In this document: piece by piece, positions 32,439-41,820 of the stretch
Layout of the letters: each line of letters starts with the position of its first letter
How positions within the stretch are numbered: the first letter of the stretch is position 1
NCBI GenBank assembly: GCA_046349775.1
Contig: JAXMBS010000039.1
Location: 1-53,970, forward strand
DNA from: JAEUIG01 sp046349775
GTDB taxonomy: Bacteria; Planctomycetota; Planctomycetia; Planctomycetales; Planctomycetaceae
Length of the DNA stretch: 53,970 nucleotides
Direction: 5' to 3'
Made by a program: the position numbers and the translations under genes
The notes under the pieces: generated by a model
The model's input: only the letters and a program-made list of their open reading frames with translations
What the model was told of the DNA's origin: nothing
Databases searched by the model: none

Positions 32439-32690
32439 ATGGCTCACAAGAAGGGACAAGGCTCGACGCGGAACGGCCGCGACTCCAACGGGCAGCGCCG
32501 CGGCGTCAAGAAGTACGGCGGCGAAAGCGTCATCGCCGGAAATATTCTGATCCGCCAGTGCGGGACGAAGTGGCATGCCGGCCGGAACGTCGGGACCGGC
32601 AGCGACTACACGCTGTTTGCGCTCGTGGACGGCAGCATCTACTTCGACCAGGGTGGGCGGCGGATCAACGTCACCCCCAGCGCGAACTGA
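32439..32690 (+). CDS. rpmA: 50S ribosomal protein L27
   Basis: The 83-residue product is a normal L27: M-A-H-K-K-G-Q-G-S-T-R-N-G-R-D-S, then G-V-K-K-Y-G-G-E-S-V and G-T-K-W-H-A-G-R-N-V-G. L27 lies at the peptidyl-transferase centre with its N-terminal tail reaching the tRNA CCA ends. The N terminus begins directly with A-H-K-K, so no Firmicutes-like cleaved extension is present. rplU (L21) is usually adjacent but is absent here. The ATG at 32439 is chosen because the upstream frame is not L27-like. Confidence 0.96.
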   Translation: MAHKKGQGSTRNGRDSNGQRRGVKKYGGESVIAGNILIRQCGTKWHAGRNVGTGSDYTLFALVDGSIYFDQGGRRINVTPSAN

Positions 32691-32728
32691 AGGTACGTTG
32701 CAGGGAATGACCGGTTGGGCTCTCGGCT

Positions 32729-33640
32729 TCAGCCGGCCACCGCTACCGGCGCCGGCGTCTGGACCAGCTTGGTCATCGTGACAACGTTTCCCTTGGCGTT
32801 GTACTCAACCTCGTCCATGAACGTCCGCATCAGCAGCAGGCCGCGGCCGCAGGGACGGTCGATGTTCGCCGGGTCGGTTGGATCGGGCAGCGATCGCGGG
32901 TCGAACCCCGGCCCCTCGTCGTGGATGATGTAGCGAATCCGGTCCGCCGACAATTGGACGTCGAGCGTGATGTTCCGCAGGGAATACGGCAGGATGCCGG
33001 TCCGTTCACGGGCCAGATCGTAGAACAGCGCGTGATCGCGCTCACGCAGCTCGGAGCTGACTTCCAGGTTGCCGTGATAGGCCGCGTTGAGCAGCGCTTC
33101 TTCCAGCGCCACGCCGACGCGCAGCCGCTCCGCTTCCGACAGCAGCCCCATGTCGCGGACCATCCCCTGGAGGTAGGCGACCGCGGAGGTGAGCAGCAAG
33201 GACTCGTTGCTGAGCACGAACCTTGCCTCGAGGTGCCGCATCCGCGTCATCAGGGTCCGCTTGGTCTGCCGTTCCTCCGACAGGACCAGGACCCGCTCGA
33301 TCACGGAGACGAGATCTTGTGCCAGCTCGCGTTTGGGGACATAGCTGGCGGCCCCGCGTTCGAGGGCGTCGACGGCAATCCGCTCGCTGCCCTGGGCCGT
33401 CATCAGCACCAGCGGAATCAGCGGAAACTCGCGCTGGACGGCTTCGACGAGCTCCAGCCCGTTCAACTCGGGCATCTGGAGGTCGGTGAGGATCAGTTCC
33501 GGAGCGCAGACGGTAATGCGATCGAGCGCCTCGCGCCCGTCGCTCGCGTAGACCACGGTCCAGCCCGCATGTCGCTCCAGCAGACCGCCGGCCAGCCGGC
33601 GGTCTGTGGCGGAATCGTCGACGACGAGGATTTGCGTCAT
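32729..33640 (-). CDS. Response regulator fused to an HATPase_c (RsbW-like) domain
   Basis: The 303-residue protein has a CheY-like receiver (about residues 1-120) with D-D at 8-9, phospho-acceptor D53 in L-T-D-L-Q-M-P, and the K of V-P-K-R. An anti-sigma/RsbW-type ATPase follows (about 150-295) with N-box A-L-L-N-A-A-Y-H-G-N, D-E-G-P-G-F-D and G-R-G-L-L-L-M. There is no DHp/H-box, so it is not a histidine kinase. The likely job is phosphorylation-controlled Ser/Thr kinase or anti-sigma switching. The ATG at 33640 is preferred over an upstream in-frame start at 33757. It is divergent from the Ser/Thr kinase gene at 33945, a suggestive pairing. Confidence 0.88.
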   Translation of the reverse strand: MTQILVVDDSATDRRLAGGLLERHAGWTVVYASDGREALDRITVCAPELILTDLQMPELNGLELVEAVQREFPLIPLVLMTAQGSERIAVDALERGAASYVPKRELAQDLVSVIERVLVLSEERQTKRTLMTRMRHLEARFVLSNESLLLTSAVAYLQGMVRDMGLLSEAERLRVGVALEEALLNAAYHGNLEVSSELRERDHALFYDLARERTGILPYSLRNITLDVQLSADRIRYIIHDEGPGFDPRSLPDPTDPANIDRPCGRGLLLMRTFMDEVEYNAKGNVVTMTKLVQTPAPVAVAG

Positions 33641-33944
33641 CTTGGCAAACTCTCGGAATCCAGAGAGCGTTGACCGCGTATTTTTCAAAGGGAGGCGCCG
33701 TGACCCGGGTTCTGGGCCCGGCGCCGGGCGCCACACCGGGCGCCGTGACTGGTGCAACTACGATAATCGGACCAGGGGGACCGTGCCAAGCGCCTCCCCG
33801 CGTTAGGTGATCGGATTTTCTGCACCGGCCAGCTGGATCGGGGCGTCCGGGGTGTTCGCAGCCAGTTCCGCAAACGACGGCATTTTCCGCAACACCACGA
33901 TTTACGGGGTGGAATCCGCAGTCGATAATCTCCGCAGCGGGCCG
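33641..33944. other. Divergent intergenic region
   Basis: Holds GC-rich direct and inverted repeats (GGCGCCGTGAC near 33697 and 33740, GGGCGCC motifs) between the receiver-ATPase and kinase genes. No gene is supported. Promoters for both directions are expected here, but I cannot single out a convincing pair. Confidence 0.4.
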
Positions 33945-35486
33945 ATGGTCTCTGGTGGACAATCGATCTTCGCGGGTGGAATTGAGTCAGTGGACGCTGC
34001 ACGGCAAACCAAAGACGAGCGCGGACTGTCGGGGTCCGGCCCGCAACGCTGGATCTGGCCCTTCGAACTGCTGGAGCAGATCGGCGAAGGGGGGATGGGC
34101 GTCGTCTACCGGGCGCGGTACGTCGTCAATAACCGGGAGGTCGCGGTCAAGATCCTCCCCCAGGACGTGACCGACAAAACCGCCCTCGCCCGGTTCGAGC
34201 GCGAAACCGAGATTCTCAAGGATCTGCGGCATCCCAACATCGTCCGCAGCTTCGGCGGGGTCTGCGAAGACAAGTGCCGGTTCTACGCGATGGAACTGGT
34301 CGAAGGCGGCTCGCTGGAGGACGTGATCCAGCGTCGCGGCCGCGTCCCCTGGGAGCAGGTCATCGAGTATGCCCTGCAGATGTGCGCCGCTCTGGAGTGT
34401 TCGCACCGTCACGGCATCATCCATCGCGACGTCAAGCCCGGCAACTTCCTGATTGCAGCGAACGGGCAGCTCAAGCTCAGCGACTTCGGCCTCGCCAGCG
34501 TGGCGGCCCAGCGGAAGATCACGCAGCCCGGCAAGACGGCCGGCACGTTTCTGTACATGGCGCCCGAACAGATCAAGGGGGCCGAGATCACGCCGCGGAC
34601 CGACCTGTACGCTCTGGGTTGTGTGTTGTTCGAGCTGTTGACCGGCAAACCGCCATTTTCCGCCGACACGCCGGCGGCCACGCTCGATCGCCACATCCGG
34701 CAGACGGCGCCGCGCGTCTCGGAGATTGCCCTTGATTGCCCGGCCGTGCTCGATCGCCTGGTCGAGCGCCTGCTCGAGAAGGACCCTTCTAAACGTCCGC
34801 AGTCGGCCGTGGAAGTTGCCCGCGAACTCCGCAGCGTGAGTCAGACGGTCACCGTCGTCCCCGCGCGGAAGCTCGGCGCGCAAACCACGGTCGGAAATCG
34901 CCCCGTGGAGGCGGCGATTCGCGATACCGGCACAGCGGATTCCGACACGCTCCTGGCGACGCGCCGGTCCGTCGGCGGACCCTGGCTGGCGATCACCGTA
35001 ACGATTGCCGCACTAGCCTGCCTGGCGGCATTGTTCGGGGTCCGCGCCTGGCAGCTGGAGCGGGCCAACGCGCGTCAGTGGGAAGCAATGTGGATTGATA
35101 CTGCCACGCACCAGGATCCGGACATCCGTATTCTCGCAGTCCGGAAGCTCGCGAAGATGAGTGCGGTCAGTCCACTCGCGTGCGAGGCCGTCAGTCGCGC
35201 CATGCGCGACACGTCCTGGGATGTGCGCAGGACGGCAGTCCAGGCCGCCAAAGACGCCGGCGCCGAGGGAGGTCCCTATCTCCAGCAACTGAAACTGCTG
35301 GTGCGCGACGACGACAACGACCAGATCCGCAACCTGGCGGCACGCGCCGTCGAAGCCATTGAGACGGCGCCTCCTTCCGCCGGCAGCGCCTGGCCCGCGG
35401 TCGCCGCTTTGCTGGCCGCCGTGATTGGCGCCATCGTCTGGTATTTTCGGATCAAACGTGCACCGCGATCGGACGCTGTGACCTGA
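33945..35486 (+). CDS. Ser/Thr protein kinase with HEAT-like extracellular part
   Basis: The 513-residue product has a complete kinase domain (about residues 40-300): G-E-G-G-M-G-V-V-Y, V-A-V-K-I, H-R-D-V-K-P-G-N and D-F-G-L-A. A linker and transmembrane helix follow (about 350-375, I-A-A-L-A-C-L-A-A-L). Next are two or three HEAT/armadillo-like repeats (D-P-D-I-R-I-L-A-V-R-K-L and W-D-V-R-R-T-A-V-Q-A-A) and a final helix near the C terminus. The repeats may bind a protein ligand. ATG 33945 is my choice; an earlier GTG at 33807 would add 46 poorly conserved residues. It is divergent from the receiver-ATPase gene. Confidence 0.9.
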   Translation: MVSGGQSIFAGGIESVDAARQTKDERGLSGSGPQRWIWPFELLEQIGEGGMGVVYRARYVVNNREVAVKILPQDVTDKTALARFERETEILKDLRHPNIVRSFGGVCEDKCRFYAMELVEGGSLEDVIQRRGRVPWEQVIEYALQMCAALECSHRHGIIHRDVKPGNFLIAANGQLKLSDFGLASVAAQRKITQPGKTAGTFLYMAPEQIKGAEITPRTDLYALGCVLFELLTGKPPFSADTPAATLDRHIRQTAPRVSEIALDCPAVLDRLVERLLEKDPSKRPQSAVEVARELRSVSQTVTVVPARKLGAQTTVGNRPVEAAIRDTGTADSDTLLATRRSVGGPWLAITVTIAALACLAALFGVRAWQLERANARQWEAMWIDTATHQDPDIRILAVRKLAKMSAVSPLACEAVSRAMRDTSWDVRRTAVQAAKDAGAEGGPYLQQLKLLVRDDDNDQIRNLAARAVEAIETAPPSAGSAWPAVAALLAAVIGAIVWYFRIKRAPRSDAVT

Positions 35487-35514
35487 GCGGTTCCGCGCGC
35501 AGGTACCGCTTTCG

Positions 35515-36645
35515 TCAGTACCACTGGTACGCGTAGGCGTCGAAGGCGGCCCGCGCGGACTGCCGTGAGGCCGCATCCGCAAAGGCTTCCAGTTCCGGCC
35601 GCATTGCCGAAAGTTCCGCGCGCAATCCCTGTTCTGACGCCTGGTAGGCCGTCCAGCCGGTCGGAGGCTGAAAAGCGTCCTGCGGCTTGTCTGTCCGCTC
35701 CAATTCCATCGCCAGCATCGCCCGCACCCCTTCGCGGATGAGTGCGTCGTCGCACTTCAGCAACGGCGACAGTGCACGCAGCCCTTCGGCGTCCAACGGA
35801 TGCACGCTCAACTGCACGCTGGGAGCGGGATCGCCGCGCAGAATCCGCCGGACGTTATAGCTCGTCGTCAGTCCGTCCACCGGCAGCACGCAGTACGCGT
35901 ACATTGCCAGGGCCAGCGTCCACAGATCGCGCTGCACCAGCCAGAAGAAACTGCGCCGGTGGTGGATCTTCCAGACCGCGAGCAATAGTCCCGCCACGAC
36001 GGCTGAAATCCCAAGAATCCCCACGACGCGCATCCGGGTCATCCCATTGAAACCGATGTAGATGTGCAGCCGATGGTACACCGCCACCGCCAGCAGCAGA
36101 TTCTCCGCCACCCAGATGTTTCCCAGGCGGCGCAACACCCGCAACCGGGGATCGGCCAACGTGCGCTCGGTGAACACCAGCGACAGTCCGGCGGTCGCCA
36201 TCGCCAGCGCTAGCGTGAGCCACGCCGCGCCTTCGTGGGCATAGCCCGAATAGTGGAACCCCGGCAGAAATTGCCGGCCCCAGAGCGTGGTGAATTCATA
36301 GACCAGGTACACCGCAAACAGTGCCGCCAGTCCCGCCAGCGAGTTGCGGTACATTTCATAGAATGCCGCTGGGCGCCGTTCCTGCGGGGCGTGGACGGCT
36401 TCCGGCGCCGTCTGAGTCGGAGGAGTGCCCCGCAGAGCGCGCATCAAGCCCCCCGCGCACCAGGCGACCGCATACCAGAAAACGAACTCCCCGGGACCGG
36501 GGCTGTGGGACTGCAGCCACTGCTGCAGTCGGCGGAATACGTCGGTGAGCGTCTGGCTCGCCCATGACAGCAGATCAGGATTTGCGAGGGCGAAGACGAT
36601 CCCGAACATCGTCACGACGACGGCCGGAACAATAGTGGCCGCCAC
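35515..36645 (-). CDS. DUF4153/DUF4173-type membrane protein, C-terminal part
   Basis: The frame holds about eight membrane helices (for example L-A-G-L-A-A-L-F-A-V-Y-L-V-Y and V-G-I-L-G-I-S-A-V-V-A-G-L) and a soluble C-terminal 100 residues. Family members are about 500-residue polytopic proteins of unknown function. It overlaps the end of the next entry by 34 bases in a different frame, and the joined pieces match the family length, so one gene split by a single indel near 36640 is likely. Overlapping separate genes are possible but less likely. The first codon may not be a true start. Confidence 0.75.
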   Translation of the reverse strand: MAATIVPAVVVTMFGIVFALANPDLLSWASQTLTDVFRRLQQWLQSHSPGPGEFVFWYAVAWCAGGLMRALRGTPPTQTAPEAVHAPQERRPAAFYEMYRNSLAGLAALFAVYLVYEFTTLWGRQFLPGFHYSGYAHEGAAWLTLALAMATAGLSLVFTERTLADPRLRVLRRLGNIWVAENLLLAVAVYHRLHIYIGFNGMTRMRVVGILGISAVVAGLLLAVWKIHHRRSFFWLVQRDLWTLALAMYAYCVLPVDGLTTSYNVRRILRGDPAPSVQLSVHPLDAEGLRALSPLLKCDDALIREGVRAMLAMELERTDKPQDAFQPPTGWTAYQASEQGLRAELSAMRPELEAFADAASRQSARAAFDAYAYQWY

Positions 36646-37127
36646 ACGGTCCGCTTGCGCGGTGTCTGGCGGTGGCGAATGAGCGTCGGGAAGTACCGGG
36701 TCAGGGCGAGAAATCCTCCGGGTACCAGTTGCACGGCGACGTTGACCGCGTCAAAGACGTACGGCGCGCGGCCGGTGAGCGCCAGTGCGAGCGCCGGCAC
36801 CAATGTGAAACCCGCGGCGACCGACAGCCAATTGCCGCACCACAACAGCCGCACCGAAATCAGGCAACACATTCCCAGCAGCAGGCCCCCGCGGCGGTCA
36901 AGCCGGCGCAGCGACTGCGCGGTCATCAGCGCAGGCAACAGGACGAACAACAGGGCATAGCCTGCAAATCCCTCGCCGCGATAGATCACGACATCGAACA
37001 GAACGACAACAGCGACGACGAGGGCAATCGTGACGCCGATCCGCCGCGGGGAATCCTGTTCCGGCAGGCGCGCTTCCGGCGAATCCGGCTGATCGACGAA
37101 TTCCAGCACCTCGATGCGGCTGTCCAT
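36612..37127 (-). CDS. DUF4153/DUF4173-type membrane protein, N-terminal part
   Basis: The 171-residue frame begins M-D-S-R-I-E-V-L-E-F-V-D-Q-P-D. After a Pro/Glu-rich stretch it has helices V-T-I-A-L-V-V-A-V-V-V-L-F-D and A-G-Y-A-L-L-F-V-L-L-P-A-L, the expected start of the family. The last residues (L-L-F-R-P-S-S) are read after the presumed indel. The other frame reads V-A-A-T-I-V-P-A-V-V-V-T-M-F-G, which continues the membrane protein in the C-terminal entry. A CRP-type palindrome lies 132 bases upstream. Confidence 0.7.
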   Translation of the reverse strand: MDSRIEVLEFVDQPDSPEARLPEQDSPRRIGVTIALVVAVVVLFDVVIYRGEGFAGYALLFVLLPALMTAQSLRRLDRRGGLLLGMCCLISVRLLWCGNWLSVAAGFTLVPALALALTGRAPYVFDAVNVAVQLVPGGFLALTRYFPTLIRHRQTPRKRTVWRPLLFRPSS

Positions 37128-37258
37128 GCGCTCTCGTTCCTCAGGCTTTGGCGGCGGTCCGAAAGTCGGCCTGCCATTTCTTACGCCTGAGAATGCGGTT
37201 CTGTGGGGAATTCCTGTCCAATGTTGGATGATCGCGTTTTTGCAAGGCAGCCATTATC

Positions 37259-37276
37259 CTGTGACTGCGGTCACAG
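37259..37276. promoter_or_regulatory. CRP/FNR-type palindrome
   Basis: CTGTGACTGCGGTCACAG matches TGTGA-N6-TCACA exactly with 7-bp arms. It sits in the divergent gap between 37127 (-) and 37394 (+). Confidence 0.55.
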
Positions 37277-37393
37277 CGACGCCCGTGGTGATGAGCGCCC
37301 TTCCACGTGTCGCCCCATTCCCGCGCCTCGGCCGAGATTCCGGGCCGCGGCCGCGATCGAAAGTCTCCAGACAAACAGCACGGAGTTCGACTT

Positions 37394-38104
37394 ATGCGGA
37401 CAGGGTCACGCACACTGGCGGTCATTCTCGGTTTCCTGGCTCTCGCACTGCTGCCTGCCGCCGCGCAAGACGTCGGCGATCGGGTTGTGCCCAAAGCGCC
37501 CGTGGACCTCAAGGTCAAGGACGCCGTCGTCGAGAGCGTTGACGCTGACGATGTCCTCACCGTCGAACGCATCCAGGACAAGTGGTTGTGGGTTAAGACG
37601 GAGGCCGGCACTAAGGGCTGGGTCAAGGCCGACTCGGTCAAGCCCTATGAGGAAAACGCCCCGGCATCGCCCGACGGAGAAGCGCCGGACTCTCCCGAGC
37701 AGCCGCTCGAACCTGAGGCCGATCGTTTGTACCTCATCGGAGCGCTCGGCGGCGCCCACGTTTATACGACGTACGCCTACATCGGAGTGCTGGCCGACGG
37801 ACTCAGCAAGGAACTGTACAAGCCTGAACAGACGACCGAACTGCTGAACGAAATCGTGTCCGTCAGCGACAGCTTGATTAAGAACCTCGGCCGGGTCCGC
37901 GACGGCGGTGTTTCTCCGGCGGATACGACCGCGATCAACAACATGATCGACATCTACAAGCTGCTCCAGGACGAAGCCAAGGCAGCGATCGCCTTCACCG
38001 GTTCCCGCACGCCCGAGGACGCGGAGAAGTTCGACGCTGCCCGCAAGGCGGCCTGGCCCAAGATCGCGGACCTCCTGGGGCTGGAGAAGACCGAGGAGCC
38101 TTGA
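37394..38104 (+). CDS. Secreted SH3-like domain protein
   Basis: The 236-residue protein has a signal peptide (T-L-A-V-I-L-G-F-L-A-L-A-L-L-P-A-A-A-Q) and an N-terminal SH3-like fold (about residues 27-80, D-R-V-V-P-K and W-L-W-V-K-T-E-A-G-T-K-G-W-V-K). An acidic Pro linker and a helical C-terminal domain follow (about 105-230). SH3-like domains often bind peptidoglycan or peptides in the periplasm, but the function here is unknown. The start at 37394 is chosen over 37307 because it gives a clean signal peptide. It may be controlled by the CRP-type site at 37259. A bidirectional terminator follows. Confidence 0.75.
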   Translation: MRTGSRTLAVILGFLALALLPAAAQDVGDRVVPKAPVDLKVKDAVVESVDADDVLTVERIQDKWLWVKTEAGTKGWVKADSVKPYEENAPASPDGEAPDSPEQPLEPEADRLYLIGALGGAHVYTTYAYIGVLADGLSKELYKPEQTTELLNEIVSVSDSLIKNLGRVRDGGVSPADTTAINNMIDIYKLLQDEAKAAIAFTGSRTPEDAEKFDAARKAAWPKIADLLGLEKTEEP

Positions 38105-38233
38105 GCGGTGTGCCACGGATGCAGCGGGCATCAACCGCCCTGTGCTTGCGCAAGTTTTCCTGACTAGGCCACTCATCGCTCTCTGACGGTCGCGGCCAGT
38201 ACGGCATTGTCATGTTGGATCTGAGTCCAAACG

Positions 38234-38261
38234 AAAAGCCCCCGCCAGTGCGGGGGCTTTT
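38234..38261. terminator. Bidirectional intrinsic terminator
   Basis: AAAAGCCCCCGC-CAGT-GCGGGGGCTTTT is perfect, with A and T runs on either side. It separates convergent genes at 38104 and 38310. Confidence 0.9.
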
Positions 38262-38309
38262 GTATTGCGCTTGCAGCCGCAGCGGATATCGTCCGCTGCG
38301 ATCGCAAAA

Positions 38310-38504
38310 CTATTCGGTCTTCTTCTCGCCTTCCGCCGCCGGAGCGGCAGCGGCATCAGTGGCCGGGGCCGCGGCGGGTTCGGCAGCCGGAGTGGCGGCG
38401 GGAGCGGCAACCGGAGCAGTCGGTTCTTTCTTCGCTTCTGCGCCGCATCCCACGAGCCACACGCCCAGGACGGCCACGCTCAAGAGGCTTGTCAGGTTCT
38501 TCAT
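38310..38504 (-). CDS. Ala/Pro-rich lipoprotein, 64 residues
   Basis: The signal sequence M-K-N-L-T-S-L-L-S-V-A-V-L-G-V-W-L-V-G-C carries a lipobox (L-V-G-C, C20). A tail of A-A-P-A-A-T-P-A-A-E repeats ends K-K-T-E. The mature protein is a flexible, charged Ala/Pro spacer, as in small outer-membrane-attached lipoproteins. The start is ATG 38504; TTG 38507 precedes it in frame. A GAGGAG site sits about 10 bases upstream. The gene's 3' end faces the terminator at 38234. Confidence 0.8.
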   Translation of the reverse strand: MKNLTSLLSVAVLGVWLVGCGAEAKKEPTAPVAAPAATPAAEPAAAPATDAAAAPAAEGEKKTE

Positions 38505-39072
38505 CAATGCAACTCCTCAGTGTTCAAGTGCACTTGTCATTCTCGGACGAACTCCGCGTCCGACCGCCGGTTGTCAACGTGACATGAGTTTCGGCAGATG
38601 TGACTGTGATCCGGCGGATTCCGCCGTTATTCCCGGAATCTTGCGGATTCGGGTTCTCGCTCCTTGCCAAACGAGTGGTTTCGCGAAGTCTGGGCAAGAC
38701 TGGCAGCACAGTGAGGGCGGCAGGGCCGGCCAAACCGGCCATCTTGCGGGGATTTCGCGTAAAATCTGCTGCAAGAATGACTTACGAAACTGACCCACTG
38801 CGGCGATCACGCGCCGTGCAATCGGAACGATCGTCAAACTCTGCCGCAGTCGCCATTTCCTTCAACTTGAAGGTCGCTAAACGCCGAAAATTCAGAACAA
38901 CTGTCACCATCGGCACATTCCCTACAACCGGTCCGACGGGTCTGCGGAGAGGGGTGCGCTCCCAGTGGGCGCTCCGTGAACGGTGCGTAGACGCGTTGGG
39001 GAGTCTCGCGGCGGGCATTTTCCACCAGGAAAACCCTCACGAGTGACATTCAGCACGACGCTGGAGCAATCG
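38505..39072. other. Intergenic region upstream of the giant surface gene
   Basis: No convincing gene. It contains a near-palindrome CGGCGGATTCCGCCG at 38612-38626 and a TAAAAT hexamer near 38760. Promoters of the lipoprotein (-) and the surface protein (+) should lie here. Confidence 0.4.
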
Positions 39073-39771
39073 ATGATCAGGACATGGAAGTGCTTGTTGG
39101 GTGCCTGGGCGGTCTGTGCCATCATGTGCCGAGCGGGCTACTCGCAAGTCATCGAAGTCGACCAGTTCGGCACGGCGCGCGTTCAGCCGCCGGCCACTGC
39201 TCCCCGTCCCGCTGACGTCCTGTACAGCGACGCCGAGCCGGTCTGGATGAACGACTTCCAGCCGCCTCCCGGCGTCGGCGTCGATCCCGTCACCATTCCG
39301 CAGGACAACAGCGTCGGCTACGCCGTCACCAGCGACGTCGAGCAGATCCTGTATCGCCTGCAACGGATCAGCGGCGATTATCGCGGCCTGCAGAACAACG
39401 GCTATACCAGCGTTGGGGCGTTCGTGCCGCTCGAGACGTTTGACGGCGGCAATGCCCTGTTCGCGATCGATCCGCGGGCGTTCATCTCGGACTACGGCCG
39501 GGGCGGCTTGAATCTCGGCGCGACGTTCCGGCGGTTCTCCCCCAGCCTGCAGCGGGTGTTCGTGTTCTCGAACTGGTACGACTACGACCAGGCCAGCCGC
39601 AGCGGCAACGGCTATTCGCAATACGGCTTGTTCGGTGCGGCCATCGGCCGGTTCTGGACGTTGCGGGGCAGTATCAACCTCCCCATTGGCCGGCAGAACT
39701 CGGTCTACTCGCGCATTGTCGCCGCTGTTCTATCACAGCAATATCGATCTGCGGACGACCGGCAAAATTGA
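39073..39771 (+). CDS. Inverse-autotransporter-like N-terminal part of a giant beta-helix protein
   Basis: The frame begins with a signal peptide (M-I-R-T-W-K-C-L-L-G-A-W-A-V-C-A-I-M). A region follows that looks like an inverse autotransporter beta-barrel: alternating aromatic strands such as Y-T-S-V-G-A-F-V-P-L, L-N-L-G-A-T-F-R-R-F and V-F-V-F-S-N-W-Y-D-Y. After R-I-V-A-A (about 39720) the frame is lost; the adjacent frame continues with L-F-Y-H-S-N-I-D-L and A-T-P-I-P-Y-L-A-R-Y-G-F-E-I. It is therefore the first part of a gene reaching to 44295, about 1740 residues. Such proteins anchor in the outer membrane and display the C-terminal passenger. Confidence 0.75.
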   Translation: MIRTWKCLLGAWAVCAIMCRAGYSQVIEVDQFGTARVQPPATAPRPADVLYSDAEPVWMNDFQPPPGVGVDPVTIPQDNSVGYAVTSDVEQILYRLQRISGDYRGLQNNGYTSVGAFVPLETFDGGNALFAIDPRAFISDYGRGGLNLGATFRRFSPSLQRVFVFSNWYDYDQASRSGNGYSQYGLFGAAIGRFWTLRGSINLPIGRQNSVYSRIVAAVLSQQYRSADDRQN

Positions 39772-41820
39772 GGACGCCTACGCCCAGTACCAAGTTGAAT
39801 GGGCCACGCCGATCCCGTACCTGGCCCGCTACGGGTTCGAGATCGGGCTCGGTTACACTTCCTCGACGCCTCGCGCAAAAACATGCTCAGTGCGGGAACG
39901 GCTTCACCGCCCGCATCGAAACGCAGGTGAGCGAAGACCTGTGGGCCAACACCCTCGTCTCCACCGATCCCGTGTTCGGCGGGAATGTCTCGTTCAACAT
40001 GGAACTCACGCTGCCGAATGGCGCGTCGCGGTTGTTCCGGCGGCTGCCGATCAAGCAGTACATGGTCAGTCGGATCGCCGCACCTATCGGGTGCTGAAAA
40101 ACATCTCGCACTTCACGGCGGATCAGGCCCTGATCAGCACGCCGACGGCTTCGCCGGCGACCCGATCCTGGTCAGCATATCGATCCGAATGCGACGTCGA
40201 ACGGCGACGGCACGGTCGAGCATCCGTTCAACTCGATCGCTGCGTTTGACTCACTCGCGAATGGCACGCAGTCGCAGTACGAAATCATTTATGTGCATCC
40301 GAACGGCGAACCCACCAGCGACAACCGTCTCAGCACGACCATCACCCTGTTCGACGATCAACGCCTGCTCGGCTCCGGGATCGACCATGCGGTCACCGGC
40401 GTGCAAGGCGTCTTCTTCATCGGCGGCCAGGATGCCTCCAATCCACTGCTGACAAACAGCGGCGGCGCCGGGAAGCAGCGTCGTCCGCCTGGCGGACAAC
40501 AACGAAGTCAGCGGCTTTACAATCGACGGCAGCGCTGGAGCCGGGCGATCCGACGGCTGCGGGGACCGCGGTGGCCATCGACGGCCGCGATCTGACGCCG
40601 TTGACGGCGGTCCGGTCGGCGTGCGCTTCGACATCAATCACAACACGATCCAGAATGCAACGTACGGCGTGCTGCTCAACACCGAGGCGACCGCCGGCCT
40701 GCGAACGGGGACGATCAACAACAACAGTTTCAGCAGCTTCGCCCACGACGCGGTACAACTCAATGCGAGCGGCGTCGCTGTCTGGCCCTCGACGTCTCGG
40801 ACAACCAGTTCTCGAGCGGCAGCCTCGTGGGTCTGTCGTTCTGATCGACGGCAATACTTTCGGTCAGCCCTTCAACATCACGAACTCGTCGGCCGGCAAC
40901 TTCAATATCACCGGCTTCTCGCTCGATCTGACGCCCGTCAATGCGATCTGGGACAGCATCGAGCCGGGTGCTTCAATTCCCTTCCAGCCGCAGAACAACA
41001 CCGACGTCACGACCGGCCTGACAACCGTCAACGGCAACGCGATCACTCCGGGAACGAATCCGCTGCAGGACGCCCTGGGCGTGGTCCTGCCGGGCGGCGG
41101 TGTGCCGGATGACCAGCCACTGCTCAACCGGCATTCACCAACTTCAACCCCGGCAAGACATTCTCCTGGCTGCTGGATTCGGACTTGTCGGCCAGCCGGG
41201 CAGCACGATTCTCGGCAGCGACCTGATCGGCAGCAATATTGCGGTCAACTTCACCGGCGGCCAGCAGCTGACCGGCCAGTTGGCTGCTGTCGCGGGCAAC
41301 CCGGTCGCATCGACGTTCGTCGCCACCGGCGGCAACATCGGCGTGGGAGACGGGGACGGCCTGCACATCAACCTCGCCGGCGCGCACGGATTATTCCGGG
41401 CTCGAAGATCTTCCACAACAGCTTTAACGGGATGGCGCGGGACGCCATCAGCATCAATGGTCCCGGCACATCCACGGCGACCCTGCAGATCGCCGACAAC
41501 ACGATCGTGGGTTCCGGGCGGCACGGCATCAACATCGTGACGCGTGACAACGAGTCGGTCAACATTATCGGCAACGTCAACAGCGTCATCGGGAGCGGCG
41601 GCGATGGCCTGCACATGGAGACGTACGGCAATTCGACGCTGACTGTGAACACGGGCAACTCGCAGTTCGACAGCAATACGGCACGGGGCGTGAAGGGCAT
41701 CTCCAGCGACGCCAGCACGCTCAACTTCACACTGGGAAGCCCGGCTGCCAACGTCTTTGGCCGCTCGTCGGCCTCGAACAACGGCGGCCCGGGCACGGCG
41801 TTAACACGTTCAACACCGCC
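39700..41820 (+). pseudogene. Frameshifted middle part of the giant beta-helix gene
   Basis: The coding sense hops through all three frames (about seven shifts). Recognisable pieces in order: W-A-N-T-L-V-S-T-D-P-V-F-G-G-N-V; Y-R-V-L-K-N-I-S-H-F-T; H-P-F-N-S-I-A-A-F-D-S-L-A-N-G-T; T-L-F-D-D-Q-R-L-L-G-S-G; V-R-F-D-I-N-H-N-T-I-Q-N-A; V-V-L-P-G-G-G. These are the inter-domain region and the first rungs of a right-handed beta-helix (N-x-I/F repeats). The protein-level content is preserved, and the next 2.5 kb is perfectly open. That uneven pattern points to local indel errors as much as to decay. Confidence 0.7.

Noticed and set aside
32729..33640. Hybrid histidine kinase
   Set aside because: There is a receiver and an ATPase but no DHp domain or phospho-acceptor His box.
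33807..33945. Extended N terminus of the kinase at 33945
   Set aside because: The extra 46 residues are not conserved-looking, and the next ATG gives a normal distance to the glycine loop.
36612..36645. Two separate overlapping genes
   Set aside because: The 34-base overlap is in different frames, and the joined pieces make one normal-length DUF4153/DUF4173-like protein, so a single indel is simpler.
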